Below, in pieces: positions 18,517-27,862 of a stretch of DNA of 30,481 nucleotides. The notes under the pieces were generated by a model, which saw nothing but the letters and a program-made list of their open reading frames with translations, did no database searches and was not told the origin of the DNA. The stretch is from the NCBI GenBank assembly GCA_001970955.1, contig MPUH01000892.1:1-30481 (forward strand), read 5' to 3'. How positions within the stretch are numbered: the stretch's first letter is position 1; every line of letters starts with the position of its first letter. The stretch comes from Stentor coeruleus (Eukaryota > Ciliophora > Heterotrichea > Heterotrichida > Stentoridae). The position numbers and the translations under genes were made by a program.

Positions 18517-19507
18517 TAGATTGGACTATTTTTTAGGATAATTAGATTTTTTAATGTTATTTTTTTAAATTAAGGTGATGGGGTGATAAGTTTTAGTGTA
18601 ATTTAAGGTTTTTAAATCGTTTTTAAGTAAAAGAGTTATTGGATATTAGTAAAAAGTAGGGGATTAATTGTTATTATTGTTATTAAAGAAATTATTTATT
18701 ATATACTATCATTTATTCCAAAAACTTAATATATACAAATTTACTTTATCATATACCCCTCATACTAAAAAATATGAAATAAACTAGTTTATAACTTGAT
18801 GCTTATTGGTGTAAAGATAAGGCTAAACCTCAGTAGAGTCACTAATAAAAAAAAAAACTTAAATGTTTCTATCAGGACAAAATCCTAAGCAATTAATAAA
18901 TTTCTAATTCCCTCACAAAATGCAAACATATAACAAAATCCCAAAATAATTATCATCAAAAGCAACCTGTTTTGTATATAAACAGCATTTATTAGCAATT
19001 AATAAATTTCTAATTCCCTCACAAAATGCAAACATATAACAAAATCCCAAAATAATTATCATCAAAAGNCAATTAATAAATTTCTAATTCCCTCACAAAA
19101 TGCACACATATAACAAAACCCCAAAATAATTATCATCAAAAACAACCTGTTTTGTATATAAACAGCATTTATTAGTTTTTAAGCAAACATAAACTCCCAA
19201 AAAGTGTTGAATTTATCATCTAAAAGCAAAGTATCTAGCATAAACAATATTTCATCTAATATACAATTTTCTATTAACCCAAATAATATAATTCATATTG
19301 CTTAGCTTCAAAAATATCATATGAAAAAAACTGCAACAATATCAAAGATATAGACTATCCTACAAAATCCAAAAACTAATAAAAATTATACCATTTCAAT
19401 AAAACCAAAAACCATAAACAAAAACACTATAATAAATATAATAAGTCAGTTTCCCATTATCCAATTATCAGTTATATCTTCTTAGAAACTTAGTTAAAAT
19501 ACTAAAT
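18517..19507. other. Intergenic with 106-bp repeats
   Basis: The start is C-poor (downstream of the kinase), and the rest is G-poor (upstream of the GTPase). The only structure I find is the 106-bp repeat block at 18890-19175. Confidence 0.6.
18890..19175. repeat. 106-bp repeat in 2.7 copies, with single N (19069)
   Basis: Copies begin at 18890, 18996 and 19070, each starting caattaataaatttctaatt. The first and third are complete (106 bp, ending gcatttattag). The second is cut after 73 bp by the N at 19069. Copies one and two are identical over the shared part; copy three has a few substitutions. The N suggests unmerged contig ends, so the true copy number may be one or two. Confidence 0.85.
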
Positions 19508-20098
19508 ATGGGCTGTGGTAGTAGTTCACCTAACATCCCTGCAGCTGGTCTTAAAGTGAACGTTCAGCCTAAAGCTATGAATTTTGATGGGAAACTTGTC
19601 CTTTTAGGCAACTCTGGTGTAGGAAAAAGTTCAATTGCTATGAGATATGTTAATAATACATTTTCAGAAGCATTTGAAGTTACTATTGGAGGAGGGTATT
19701 TACAACAGATTGTAAGGCTTAAAGATGGGTCAAGTCTTAAACTTGATATATGGGATACTGGAGGGCAAGAAAGATATAGAGCTCTTTTACAGCTTTATTA
19801 TAGAGATGCAGATGCAGCTTTAATAACTTATGATGTAACTAATGCTAAAAGCCTTGAAGATTGTGAATATTGGGTTAATGAACTAAGAAGAACTGAAGAA
19901 AATTGTATTTTGTGTTTGGTTGGGAATAAAATTGATATTCCTGTAGAAGAACAGAAGGTTAATAGTAAAGCTGCTCAAGAATTTGGAGAAAAATATGGGA
20001 TGATGTTTTTTGAGACATCGGCAAAAACTGGAGATAATGTTAATAAGCTTTTTGAAAGTGTCTCACAAGAAATTTTAAGGAAAAAAAGCCCTGGGTAA
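19508..20098 (+). CDS. Rab5-like small GTPase with N-terminal acylation motif, no C-terminal Cys
   Basis: 196 residues. The N terminus MGCGSSS fits N-myristoylation of G2 plus palmitoylation of C3. The C terminus (RKKSPG) has no prenylatable Cys, so anchoring is N-terminal, as in plant ARA6/RABF1 Rab5 proteins. G1 GNSGVGKS is at 34-41, switch I V-T-I-G at 58-61, G3 WDTGGQE at 82-88 (Ala of the usual DTAGQ is Gly, Gln kept), then GNKID and ETSAK. YYRDADAALITYDVT and the spacing are Rab5/Rab22-like. An endosomal traffic role is likely by family. The extended N terminus (about 26 residues before the G domain) supports this ATG. Stop TAA. Confidence 0.92.
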   Translation: MGCGSSSPNIPAAGLKVNVQPKAMNFDGKLVLLGNSGVGKSSIAMRYVNNTFSEAFEVTIGGGYLQQIVRLKDGSSLKLDIWDTGGQERYRALLQLYYRDADAALITYDVTNAKSLEDCEYWVNELRRTEENCILCLVGNKIDIPVEEQKVNSKAAQEFGEKYGMMFFETSAKTGDNVNKLFESVSQEILRKKSPG

Positions 20099-20823
20099 GA
20101 TATAATAAAATTTAATTAGTCGAGGATTTTTATTATGTTAGGAGTTTTTGTTGAGTGATTTTTTATGTGTGGTTTTATGATGAATTAGTGATTTGAGATT
20201 GCTTTTTTAGGATTTTTTGAAGATTATTAGGATGATATGAAGTTTTTTTTTATAATTTGCTTATGGAATTGCTGTTTTTTTTTGTTGCTATGATGGGAAG
20301 ATATAATAAAATTGTGTAGGGTAGTGAAATTATCCTAAAGTTATGCTGAAAACAGATTTATAATAAATAAATATTCTATTCTGAGTAAGAATATTTTTAA
20401 TAATATAATAAAATAGTGAATGTTATTGATTTAGATACAGTTTATATATAATTATATTAAGTTGTCAATTTTTTCAATGAGTTTATCTAATAACTACTCT
20501 TCACAAATTATTAAAAAAATATATAATTAAAATCTAGATTATTTCATAAATCCCTAATCCTCACCATTTATATTCCAAGTATTTTTAACCTTAAAATATC
20601 ATACTATCCTCAATACAAAAATCAATCCCATTCAATAAAAACTTTATATAAAATTTAACTATCTCTATTATCTATTTTTCTTTAATAAAATACTAAAATC
20701 TTTATCATGACCTTCGAAAATAAAAGCCTAATTTTCTTTTTTAATACCTTGGCCATTCTATCAAAATGATTCAGCCAACTAATCAAAGTATAGTTTTATT
20801 ATAAATCACTTATAATAACCCTA
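20099..20823. other. Intergenic between convergent genes
   Basis: The first 280 bases are G/T rich and C-poor (3' flank of the plus-strand GTPase). The last 280 are C/A/T rich and G-poor, which is the same skew read from the minus-strand MORN gene. No gene recognised. Confidence 0.6.
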
Positions 20824-21762
20824 TCAATTATCATACCATTTCATACGTACTCCATTAAGCCATTCCCCTTTATAATGTTTATGACGAGCTCTTATATAAA
20901 CATTCCCATTTCCATGTTTTTTACCTTTATGCCAATATCCAGTAAATACATCACCATTAGGCCAATAAAATTTCCCAACTCCATGTCTATAATCATTATA
21001 AAATTCACCAACATACTTCCTCCCATCAGTCCAAACAAAAACCCCTTTTCCATTAAGCTTCCCTTCACTCCACATCCCATCATAATTATTTTGATTACTC
21101 CAAACATAAAGTCCTTTTCCATGAAATTTGCCATCAGCGAAACTACCAGAATATTTCGCTCCATCAGTCCATGAAAAAGCTCCTTGTCCGTCTCTATTTC
21201 CATATTTAAACATCCCAACATACATTGAACCATCAGAAAAAGTTTCTTTACCCTCGCCATGCTGTTGAGAATTTTCCCATAAGCCTTGATAGATTTTCCC
21301 ATTAGCAAATTTCTGAATCCCTATTCCTGATTTTTTATCATCAACAAAATGCCCTTCGAAAATATCCCCATTAACATAAATAACTCGACCTTTACCTGTT
21401 ACTTTTCCCTCCTTCCATATTCCTTCTAATAAAGTACCATCATTATATATAATAAATCCTCGACCATGAGGTATATGATTACTAGTTTCACCAATATAAA
21501 ACCCAGTGTCTAAGAGGATTTTAGAATACTTTTGGACTTCATTTGAGTTAATATCTGGGTATGAGTATGGTCGTAAATTGGATAATATAGATGAAATTGT
21601 TGGGTTTTTTACTTCACGTTTTGCTAATATTGAGAGATTAGTTGGAGACAATATGCTTGTATTTGTTGGTAAGTCGAGACTTTTGGATTCTTGAGCTGAT
21701 GGAGATGGAATTATGGGTGGATCTTCGAAAGTTTCACTGCATGTGCAGTTCGTAGATCCCAT
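20824..21762 (-). CDS. MORN-repeat protein
   Basis: 312 residues. From about residue 92 to 305 there are nine or so MORN repeats of 23 residues, each with the pattern Y-x-G-x-W/F...G-x-G (for example YQGLWENSQQHGEGKETF and YVGEFYNDYRHGVGKFYW). MORN proteins bind lipids or serve as scaffolds at membranes, basal bodies and the ciliate cortex. The first 90 residues are Ser/Pro rich and start MGSTNCTCSE; G2 with Cys at 6 and 8 could be acylated. The start is the only Met before the repeats in a suitable place; a plus-strand open frame opposite is a mirror. Stop is TGA, one of the cases that argue for the standard code. It is divergent from the BolA gene. Confidence 0.93.
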   Translation of the reverse strand: MGSTNCTCSETFEDPPIIPSPSAQESKSLDLPTNTSILSPTNLSILAKREVKNPTISSILSNLRPYSYPDINSNEVQKYSKILLDTGFYIGETSNHIPHGRGFIIYNDGTLLEGIWKEGKVTGKGRVIYVNGDIFEGHFVDDKKSGIGIQKFANGKIYQGLWENSQQHGEGKETFSDGSMYVGMFKYGNRDGQGAFSWTDGAKYSGSFADGKFHGKGLYVWSNQNNYDGMWSEGKLNGKGVFVWTDGRKYVGEFYNDYRHGVGKFYWPNGDVFTGYWHKGKKHGNGNVYIRARHKHYKGEWLNGVRMKWYDN

Positions 21763-22377
21763 TCTACGATAATTTTTTATATTATATGAAGAGATTTACT
21801 GTTATAGATAAATGTTTATAATTTATAGGTTTTAAGGGATTTGGTTTCACATTGAAAATTGGAGTAATGGATTTTTGGGATTAAGATCTTTGATAGTGGT
21901 TTAATTAATGAGTTTTGGTTTTATTTTTTTTTGTGTNTTTAAGGGATTTGGTTTCACATTGAAAATTGGAGTAATGGATTTTTGGGATTAAGATCTTTGA
22001 TGGTGGTTTAATTAATGAGTTTTGGTTTTATTTTTTTTTGTGAGTTTTTAAGGAAATTGGACTTTTGATGCTGATTGGGTTTTGGGTTTTTTGTTGGGAA
22101 AGTAAAGGTGATTGGGGATTTTATTTTTTGTGAGAAATTTTTGAAGTTTTGATATTATTTTAAATATTAGTGTGGTTGTTGTATTTAGGTGAAAATATGA
22201 TTAAGATAATTTAGATTTTTAGTTATGTATTTTTTATCAACATGAAATAGGGGAAATAAAAAGGTTTATATTGTGTGTGATGAAGCATAAAAAATACAGA
22301 AAGGTAAAAACTATAGTTAAAATTTTACATATCATTTTTAAGCCTATATAAACTGACTTATTAGAATAATAATAAAA
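21763..22377. promoter_or_regulatory. Divergent intergenic region (MORN minus / BolA plus)
   Basis: 615 bp between two divergent starts must contain both promoters. Most of it is G/T rich on the plus strand, matching the 5'-flank pattern for the minus-strand gene. Only the last 100 bp or so before BolA is less G-rich. No specific promoter motif recognised. Confidence 0.5.
21831..22043. repeat. 106-bp direct repeat flanking a single N (21937)
   Basis: 21831-21936 and 21938-22043 are almost identical (visible differences: gatagtgg versus gatggtgg and the last base), separated only by the N. It fits an unmerged overlap of two contigs, probably two alleles. Confidence 0.85.
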
Positions 22378-22695
22378 ATGCTTACAAGAAGAATGTTTTC
22401 TGTAGTAAAGCAAATTATTCAGGAGAAGCTTCAAACTTTCAATCCGACTGTAGTTCAGGTACTTGATGAAAGTTGGATGCATGAAACCAATAAAGAAACA
22501 CATTTCAAGATATTTTTAGTTTCTCAAGCCTTTTCTGGAAATAGTAGCTTAAAAAGACAGTCTTTAGTTAGTAAAGCTATTCAAGATATTTGGAATAATG
22601 ATGTTGTGACTGTTTCTATTGTAGCTCAGAGCCCAGAGGAATATGAAGAATACAAGAAGAAGGAAATAATTTATGATTACCAAAAAGCTGATTAG
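22378..22695 (+). CDS. BolA-family protein, probably mitochondrial
   Basis: 105 residues matching the BolA fold in order: helix IIQEKLQTFNPTVVQVLDES, then H35...ETHFKIFLVSQAF (strand with the conserved T-H-F-K), SGNSSLKRQSLVSKAIQ (recognition helix) and VSIVAQSPEEYEEY (terminal strand with x-P-E-E-W/Y). BolA proteins work with monothiol glutaredoxins in iron-sulfur cluster delivery. The first residues (MLTRRMFSVVKQ) are basic and hydrophobic, which may be a mitochondrial targeting sequence. The otherwise highly conserved C-terminal His (V-H-A-L) is Val here (V77), although it usually helps bind the Fe-S cluster. Stop TAG. Confidence 0.9.
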   Translation: MLTRRMFSVVKQIIQEKLQTFNPTVVQVLDESWMHETNKETHFKIFLVSQAFSGNSSLKRQSLVSKAIQDIWNNDVVTVSIVAQSPEEYEEYKKKEIIYDYQKAD

Positions 22696-23500
22696 AATTT
22701 AAGTAGAGTAGAATTTAGATAGTTTTATTTATGTTTTGTCTTGAATATAAAGTGCTTATTGTAAAAAAAAACTGGATTTTTGTATGTTTACAAGCTAAAA
22801 ATTTTATATTTATAGTCTTGGTGATAAGGATAAATTTATGAAAGTAAAAGTTTTTAGATAAGGAAATATAATTTTTGTATTAGTTTGGGAATAATATAAA
22901 GCTGAGAATAGTGTTTTTGTAAACTCTTAAGATAATTTAATTAAAATAACAAGTTTATTCTAAGCTGGATACTTTAGTTTAAGTGTAAATAGTGCGGAAG
23001 AGTTAAAATAAATAAAATCTATGATGATTTTATAATAAATTTATGTTTTTTTTTAGATTTTAATAGGTATTTGTATATTAGTAAATGCTAAATATAACAA
23101 ATCAGACTTAAAAACAGAATTATTATGTTATATATAATTTCATAATAAACATCAATATAAATATTCTCTTTTCACTAACAAACTTATAATCCTTTATTCT
23201 TAATACTTCAAATATCATTCAGCATTCTTTTTTTCTTATCATATTATATCATTCACACAAAACTATTTAACATATTTTTATAAACTATTTTTTTTTATCT
23301 TTTCTTTGTCCTATATTATAAAATCATAAATTCCATACCACCAACACATTTTCAAACTATTTTTCTTGCAAAAATAATCATTCTTTTTAATTTAAAACTT
23401 AAGTATTCTGATATACAAGAGAATATTTTATAGATTAAACAATTATCATGCGAATTCTCTTTCTAACATACTGAAAATATAATTAGATACACTGTTATAA
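22696..23500. other. Intergenic, no gene seen
   Basis: The first 340 bases after the BolA stop are C-poor; 23110-23480 is G-poor and T/C rich. No coding-like frame, repeat or RNA gene recognised. Confidence 0.6.
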
Positions 23501-24159
23501 TGTCCTATAACAAATTTAAAAGGTCTATTCCAAGCAAATATGCTGAAAAAGTTGTTGAAACCGAAATCATTGTAGAAAAGCGCTGCACTGTTGAAGCTGT
23601 TAAATCTCTTCTTGAGTTGTATATAGTAAAGAATATTTAGGAAGGAATTGAGTATTATGAAGCCAAAGGTGATGAGAAATATCTTTACTATAAGAGTAAG
23701 ATGGATAAACTATTATGTTCAAAGAGAGAGTTGTTAAGACCAAAAAGAGATATTTATGCTGAGAAAGAAGCTGAAGCTATTATTAAAACCTATGAATTAA
23801 ATGCAATGAACGTCACTTCTAAAATACATAACAATTTTTTAGAACAAAATTGTGCATTAACAGACCGAGTTAATTCGAGAAAGCAGATAAATAGGAGAAA
23901 ATCTTTCGCTCCAGGTAGTTTTTCTAGTTTATACGACTTTAATGATATCCAAACTAAAATTTCAGAGGCTATAGAAGAACTTATACAAACTGAAATTCAA
24001 CTTATAAAAGAAGTTAAAAAAAAGTACCAAAAAATTTTGACAAAAGACAACTGTATAGAAGCTGTTAATTTGCTAAATGATGAAGTTGACCGAATAAAAT
24101 CTGAATTTAGTAGGAAAAAGAAAGCTGCTATTAGCCAAATTCTTTCTAATGACTGCTAG
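23501..24159 (+). CDS. Small helical protein, one 15-nt intron, apparent 1-nt frameshift near start
   Basis: The downstream frame is open from 23521. It stops at TAG 23638-23640, but that codon is the end of a perfect 15-nt GT...AG intron (23626-23640, phase 0). Splicing joins SLLELYI to EGIEYYEAKGDEKYLYY and runs to TAG at 24157-24159. The spliced frame has no ATG before 23701. A good ATG at 23501 (MSYNKFK) is one base out of frame, so either a base is missing in the A-run at 23519-23521, or the gene is broken, or translation starts at 23701 (152 residues). The protein is Lys/Glu rich and helical (IEELIQTEIQLIKEVKKKY), with an RRKSFAPGS stretch that looks like a basophilic phosphosite. Family unknown. 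Confidence 0.7.
23626..23640 (+). other. 15-nt spliceosomal intron
   Basis: The sequence GTAAAGAATATTTAG is 15 nt long and ends in the in-frame TAG that would otherwise stop the protein. Removal keeps phase and a helical, charged protein on both sides. Same form as the intron at 9314-9328. Confidence 0.8.
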
Positions 24160-24997
24160 TTTAGGTACTATAAAAATATTGTTAATTCGGTTTAATTGGT
24201 AAAATACTACTGAGTTTATTTTTAATGATATTGGCTTTAAATTATAATGAATAAATAATCTTCAAATACTTATTGAAATAGCCATACAAAGAAAATTCGT
24301 TAAAGTCTTGTAAAATTCTTTAAAAAAAACATAAGTAATTATTAACAAAAAATAAAACTCATAGATATAATCTTATGCAAAAATTTTTACCAAATGATAT
24401 AATATTATCATCGCCTAATTTAAAAAAGTTGTATTAATCAAACCGATTTCAAAATAAATTTAAATATTATTATGATATATATAGAATATAAACTACACCT
24501 CAGTGTCTTACTTTTATAAGGAAAAAGCTCGATATTGAAAAGCTCTAAAAGAATACTCTAAAGCTAATTTTTGTCTTAACTGAATATTCCAAGAAAATCT
24601 AGCAGCATGTTACATAAAAACTGGAGAAAAATGAAAAAAACAATAATTCAATGTGATAACTACTGAATATTAAACCTGATAATACTAAAGCTCTCTACTA
24701 TAAAACCTATACACTATAGAATTAGGTATAGCGAAAAAGCATCAAAAGACTTAAACTCAGCTCAAAATATAAACTATGACAATAAAAATCCTAGAAAAGC
24801 ACAAGTAAAACTTCGATTACCAAAAACCAAATATAAAAAACCTTTTTCACCACATCAAACTCGACAACTTCAACAAATCTTTACTTTTATTTTATAAAAG
24901 TAAAGCCAAAATAAAACCAAATACACTAAAAAAAATCTAAAAAATTCAAATAAATCCCTCTAAAAATCCCAAAAAACTTACTTAAAAATCATATCTT
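24160..24997. other. Intergenic between convergent genes, with TPR relic
   Basis: Aside from the pseudogene at 24500-24935, no gene was seen. The last 100 bases are C/A rich and G-poor, matching the 3'-flank skew of the minus-strand kinesin. Confidence 0.55.
24500..24935 (+). pseudogene. TPR-protein pseudogene (FKBP/co-chaperone type)
   Basis: Fragments in several frames follow a three-TPR order known from immunophilin/Hsp90 co-chaperones: KALKEYSKANF (approximate, with a frame break), ENLAACYIKTGE near 24592-24627, a KALYYKT-like piece near 24690, then YSEKASKDLNSAQNINYDN, ending RKAQVKLRLPKTKYKK (24730-24835). Stops and at least two frameshifts separate them. The motif N-L-A-A-C-Y-x-K is typical of such TPR domains. 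No functional product is possible. Confidence 0.7.
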
Positions 24998-27862
24998 TCA
25001 ATTAGATGTTTCCTTTTTCTTTTTTTTCTTAGTTTGTTGCTTAGCTTTCCCTTTTTCTACAGAAGCTACCCTAGATCCAAAAGCTAGCGAGCTTGAGCTT
25101 TCAGAAACATCTTCATGTGAAGGATTAACTGTAATAATCATCATAGTCTTAGCATCTCCAGACAACGAATCTCTTAATAAATGTGTAAGTTTAGAATCCC
25201 TATATGGAATATGAGGTTGTTTACCAGCAAGTGAATATAAAACTTTCCCTAAAGCTGATAAGCTTTGATTTATATTACAAGCTTCAAACATCCTTAATCC
25301 TTCAGCTTCAGATTTACAAATCCTTTCACTTCCAGCTAGGTCAATAAGATTAAGTTTTGATATAAAATTTTCATCATTAGCCATACAATGTATATAAATA
25401 GTAACAATACAATGAGATCTTGAACTATATTCATTTATATTTGTACAACCAACTGATCTATTTGTCTTACCTGCTTCAATAGCTTTGATTATATCATTAT
25501 ATGTATGTGCAGAATATACATCAACTCCAGGCATATGCATATTACCTTTAGCATCTTCTCTAATTTCGATTTTTTTAGTACTTGGGTTGAGTAAGTCTCT
25601 TATTTGTTCATTATAAACTTCTAATATGCTGATTTCTATTGAATATTTATGTGTTTCAGTTCTACTTTCAATGATTTCAAAGATTTCTTTAAGGGCTCTA
25701 TAATTGATTCCTAAATTTCTTGAAGTCCCTTCCATTGTATAAGTTTTACCTGAACCAGTCTGCCCATATGCTAAAATACAGACATTAAACCCATTCATAG
25801 CAGATGTAATAAGGTCGCTAACTTCATAATAAACTACTTCTTGTGAATCTGTTGGAGGGAACACCCTATCGAATTCAAACCAATTTTCCCTTCTTGTGAC
25901 CCCATTCATAACTTTAACCTGGCAAGTATCCATAACAGTTATACACTCTTCTAGATTTCTTTCATTATGTCCAAGAGGTCTTACTCTACACATAACCCTT
26001 ATATTTCCTCTTAAATCTTGTAATAATTGATGAAGCCTTCTTCTTTCAGCCATCTCTTTTCTATATTTATCAGTAATTTCTTGTAATAAATATTGAGTTC
26101 TTTCTAATGCTTCACCTCCTTGAACTGATCCTATTGATGTTTCTCTCATAAGTATATCTTTGATTTTTTTTATTACACCATTTATATATTCTGCTTGTTC
26201 TATATCGTAATTTGACATCCTTTCTGGTGCTACACCTAATAATCCACGAAGCATATCTTCAACTCGAGGTTTTTCAAGAACTTTTAAACATGAGATTTCT
26301 AATAAACCTGCTTTCCAGAGCTCGATTTCTCCATGGGCTTTACGTGATGTGGACTCGTAGCTTGTAAATTCAGTTTTAGCTTTTTTTAGTTCAGTTTCTG
26401 TACGATTTTTTTCGTATTCTACGCTTTGGAGCTTTTCTTCAAAGGCAAAAGTTGTTTCGGTTACTGTGTTTCTAAGACGGAGGATTTCTTTTTCATAGGC
26501 TTCTTCTGATTTTTTACTTGAAACTTGTAGGGTGCGTAGTTGGATTTCTGCTTGTTCGCAGTTGTAAAGGACGTTTTGGTAGTTTTGAGTTAGTTGTTGG
26601 AAGCTTTCTTCGATTTGAGTGAATTTTTTGTTTTTAATAAGTTTGTCTTCTTGTTCTTTAGAGAGTTTTTCAATAAGATCAGAAAGTTGCAGTTTTTGCT
26701 GGGAGTTCTCATTTCGCATTTGGTCTAGAAGGTTTTCTTGTTTTTTTGAATAAGCTTGGACCTCTGAGATTTTAGCGCTTGAAAATGTGACTTGGGTTTC
26801 AAGTTCTTTGATATACTTTTCTCTTCTTTCGCTTATCTCTTTAAGTTTATTTTCCCTCACAGCTAGCTCTTGATGAATTTTTTCAAGTTCTTCACTTATC
26901 CTAGACTTCTCCCCTAAATCTTTTATATTCTGTTTTTTCGAGTTTTCCATTTCGTTTTCTAAACCTTCAACTCTATGTTTAAGCCCACTATTTTCTATTT
27001 TCAACTTAGTATTTTCTTCATCCTGTTCCTTTTTCACCCTTTCAAGTTCTTTAAAAGTTAGTCTTGTCTCCTCCAGTTTCGCTTTTATTTCATTATCATT
27101 TGCTTTACGTTCTTCACTTATTTCTATCCACTTTTTCTCTTTAGTTTCATATTTTCTTAAAGCATCTTCTAATTTTTCTATTGTTTTTTTCAATGAAACT
27201 TTTTCAGACTCATAAGCAGAAATTGAGTCTTCTTTATCTTTTTCCCTACTTTCAAGTAATGATTTTATTGCTAAATATCGTTCTTTCCAATTACTGCAAT
27301 CATCTAATGAAGTTTTTAAATTTTCTGAAAGTTTGTCGAATGACATTTTTAACTTAGACATCTCTTTTTCGCAATTGATAAGCTTTTCATGTTCTTTTAG
27401 GTATTTTGTATGCATGGATGAAAGATCTTTTTCTTGGTCTTTAGTTTTTTTTCTTTCGATATCTAGTTCTTGTTCTAGACGTGTAGCCCGCTTAGAGATT
27501 TCTTGAAGCTTGTTAAGTTTTTGTCCATAACTGTTGGTTAAATGGATGCATTTACCTGAGTATAAGCGTTTTGTGAACTCATATCTTTGTTGCAATATAT
27601 CAAATTCATACTGCAACTGTCCTTCTCTTTCTAGGNTATCAAATTCATACTGCAACTGTCCTTCTCTTTCTAGGACAAATTTCAAACTTTCTTTTAGTTC
27701 AAAAATATTCTGATTGCTTTTCTGAAGGCATTCATCCATAACTTTTAGTGTGTATGGTAAATCCTCAATATTTTGTCCAAACATTTCGTTATTTAGCTTA
27801 TCTTTTCTTCTTTGCGTGAAATTTCCTGACTCTTCTAGGGTTGTATCATCCATATTGTACAT
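24998..27862 (-). CDS. Kinesin-14 (C-terminal motor)
   Basis: 954 codons as read, probably 941 in reality because of a 13-codon artefact at the N (27636). Residues about 40-560 are a long coiled coil (many heptads of Glu/Lys/Leu). A neck LRGNIRVMCRVRP near 615-628, characteristic of kinesin-14, leads into the C-terminal motor: P-loop GQTGSGKT at 700-707, NEYSSRSHCIVTI (switch I), DLAGSER (switch II), NINQSLSALGKVLYSL and IPYRDSKLTHLLRDSL. Motor-last architecture implies minus-end-directed movement, with roles in spindle or microtubule bundling by family. The tail KQQTKKKKKKETSN is very basic. Start M1 or M4 (MYNMDDTT). Stop TGA. It is divergent from the TPR gene at 28383. Confidence 0.95.
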   Translation of the reverse strand: MYNMDDTTLEESGNFTQRRKDKLNNEMFGQNIEDLPYTLKVMDECLQKSNQNIFELKESLKFVLEREGQLQYEFDXLEREGQLQYEFDILQQRYEFTKRLYSGKCIHLTNSYGQKLNKLQEISKRATRLEQELDIERKKTKDQEKDLSSMHTKYLKEHEKLINCEKEMSKLKMSFDKLSENLKTSLDDCSNWKERYLAIKSLLESREKDKEDSISAYESEKVSLKKTIEKLEDALRKYETKEKKWIEISEERKANDNEIKAKLEETRLTFKELERVKKEQDEENTKLKIENSGLKHRVEGLENEMENSKKQNIKDLGEKSRISEELEKIHQELAVRENKLKEISERREKYIKELETQVTFSSAKISEVQAYSKKQENLLDQMRNENSQQKLQLSDLIEKLSKEQEDKLIKNKKFTQIEESFQQLTQNYQNVLYNCEQAEIQLRTLQVSSKKSEEAYEKEILRLRNTVTETTFAFEEKLQSVEYEKNRTETELKKAKTEFTSYESTSRKAHGEIELWKAGLLEISCLKVLEKPRVEDMLRGLLGVAPERMSNYDIEQAEYINGVIKKIKDILMRETSIGSVQGGEALERTQYLLQEITDKYRKEMAERRRLHQLLQDLRGNIRVMCRVRPLGHNERNLEECITVMDTCQVKVMNGVTRRENWFEFDRVFPPTDSQEVVYYEVSDLITSAMNGFNVCILAYGQTGSGKTYTMEGTSRNLGINYRALKEIFEIIESRTETHKYSIEISILEVYNEQIRDLLNPSTKKIEIREDAKGNMHMPGVDVYSAHTYNDIIKAIEAGKTNRSVGCTNINEYSSRSHCIVTIYIHCMANDENFISKLNLIDLAGSERICKSEAEGLRMFEACNINQSLSALGKVLYSLAGKQPHIPYRDSKLTHLLRDSLSGDAKTMMIITVNPSHEDVSESSSSLAFGSRVASVEKGKAKQQTKKKKKKETSN
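27598..27674. repeat. 38-bp exact repeat flanking a single N (27636), inside kinesin-14
   Basis: 27598-27635 and 27637-27674 are identical (tatcaaattcatactgcaac onward). With the N the extra unit is 39 nt, so it stays in frame and adds 13 residues, giving LEREGQLQYEFD twice around an X. An unmerged contig overlap is the simplest explanation. Confidence 0.92.

Noticed and set aside
18890..19175. CRISPR-like or satellite array
   Set aside because: Fewer than three units with no unique spacers, and one junction is an N; eukaryotic context.
20875..21308. Other frames overlapping the MORN gene on both strands
   Set aside because: They are shadows of the regular MORN repeats.
24185..24215. tRNA D-arm-like string (ggtttaattggtaaaatac)
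   Set aside because: No acceptor stem pairing and no T-loop downstream.
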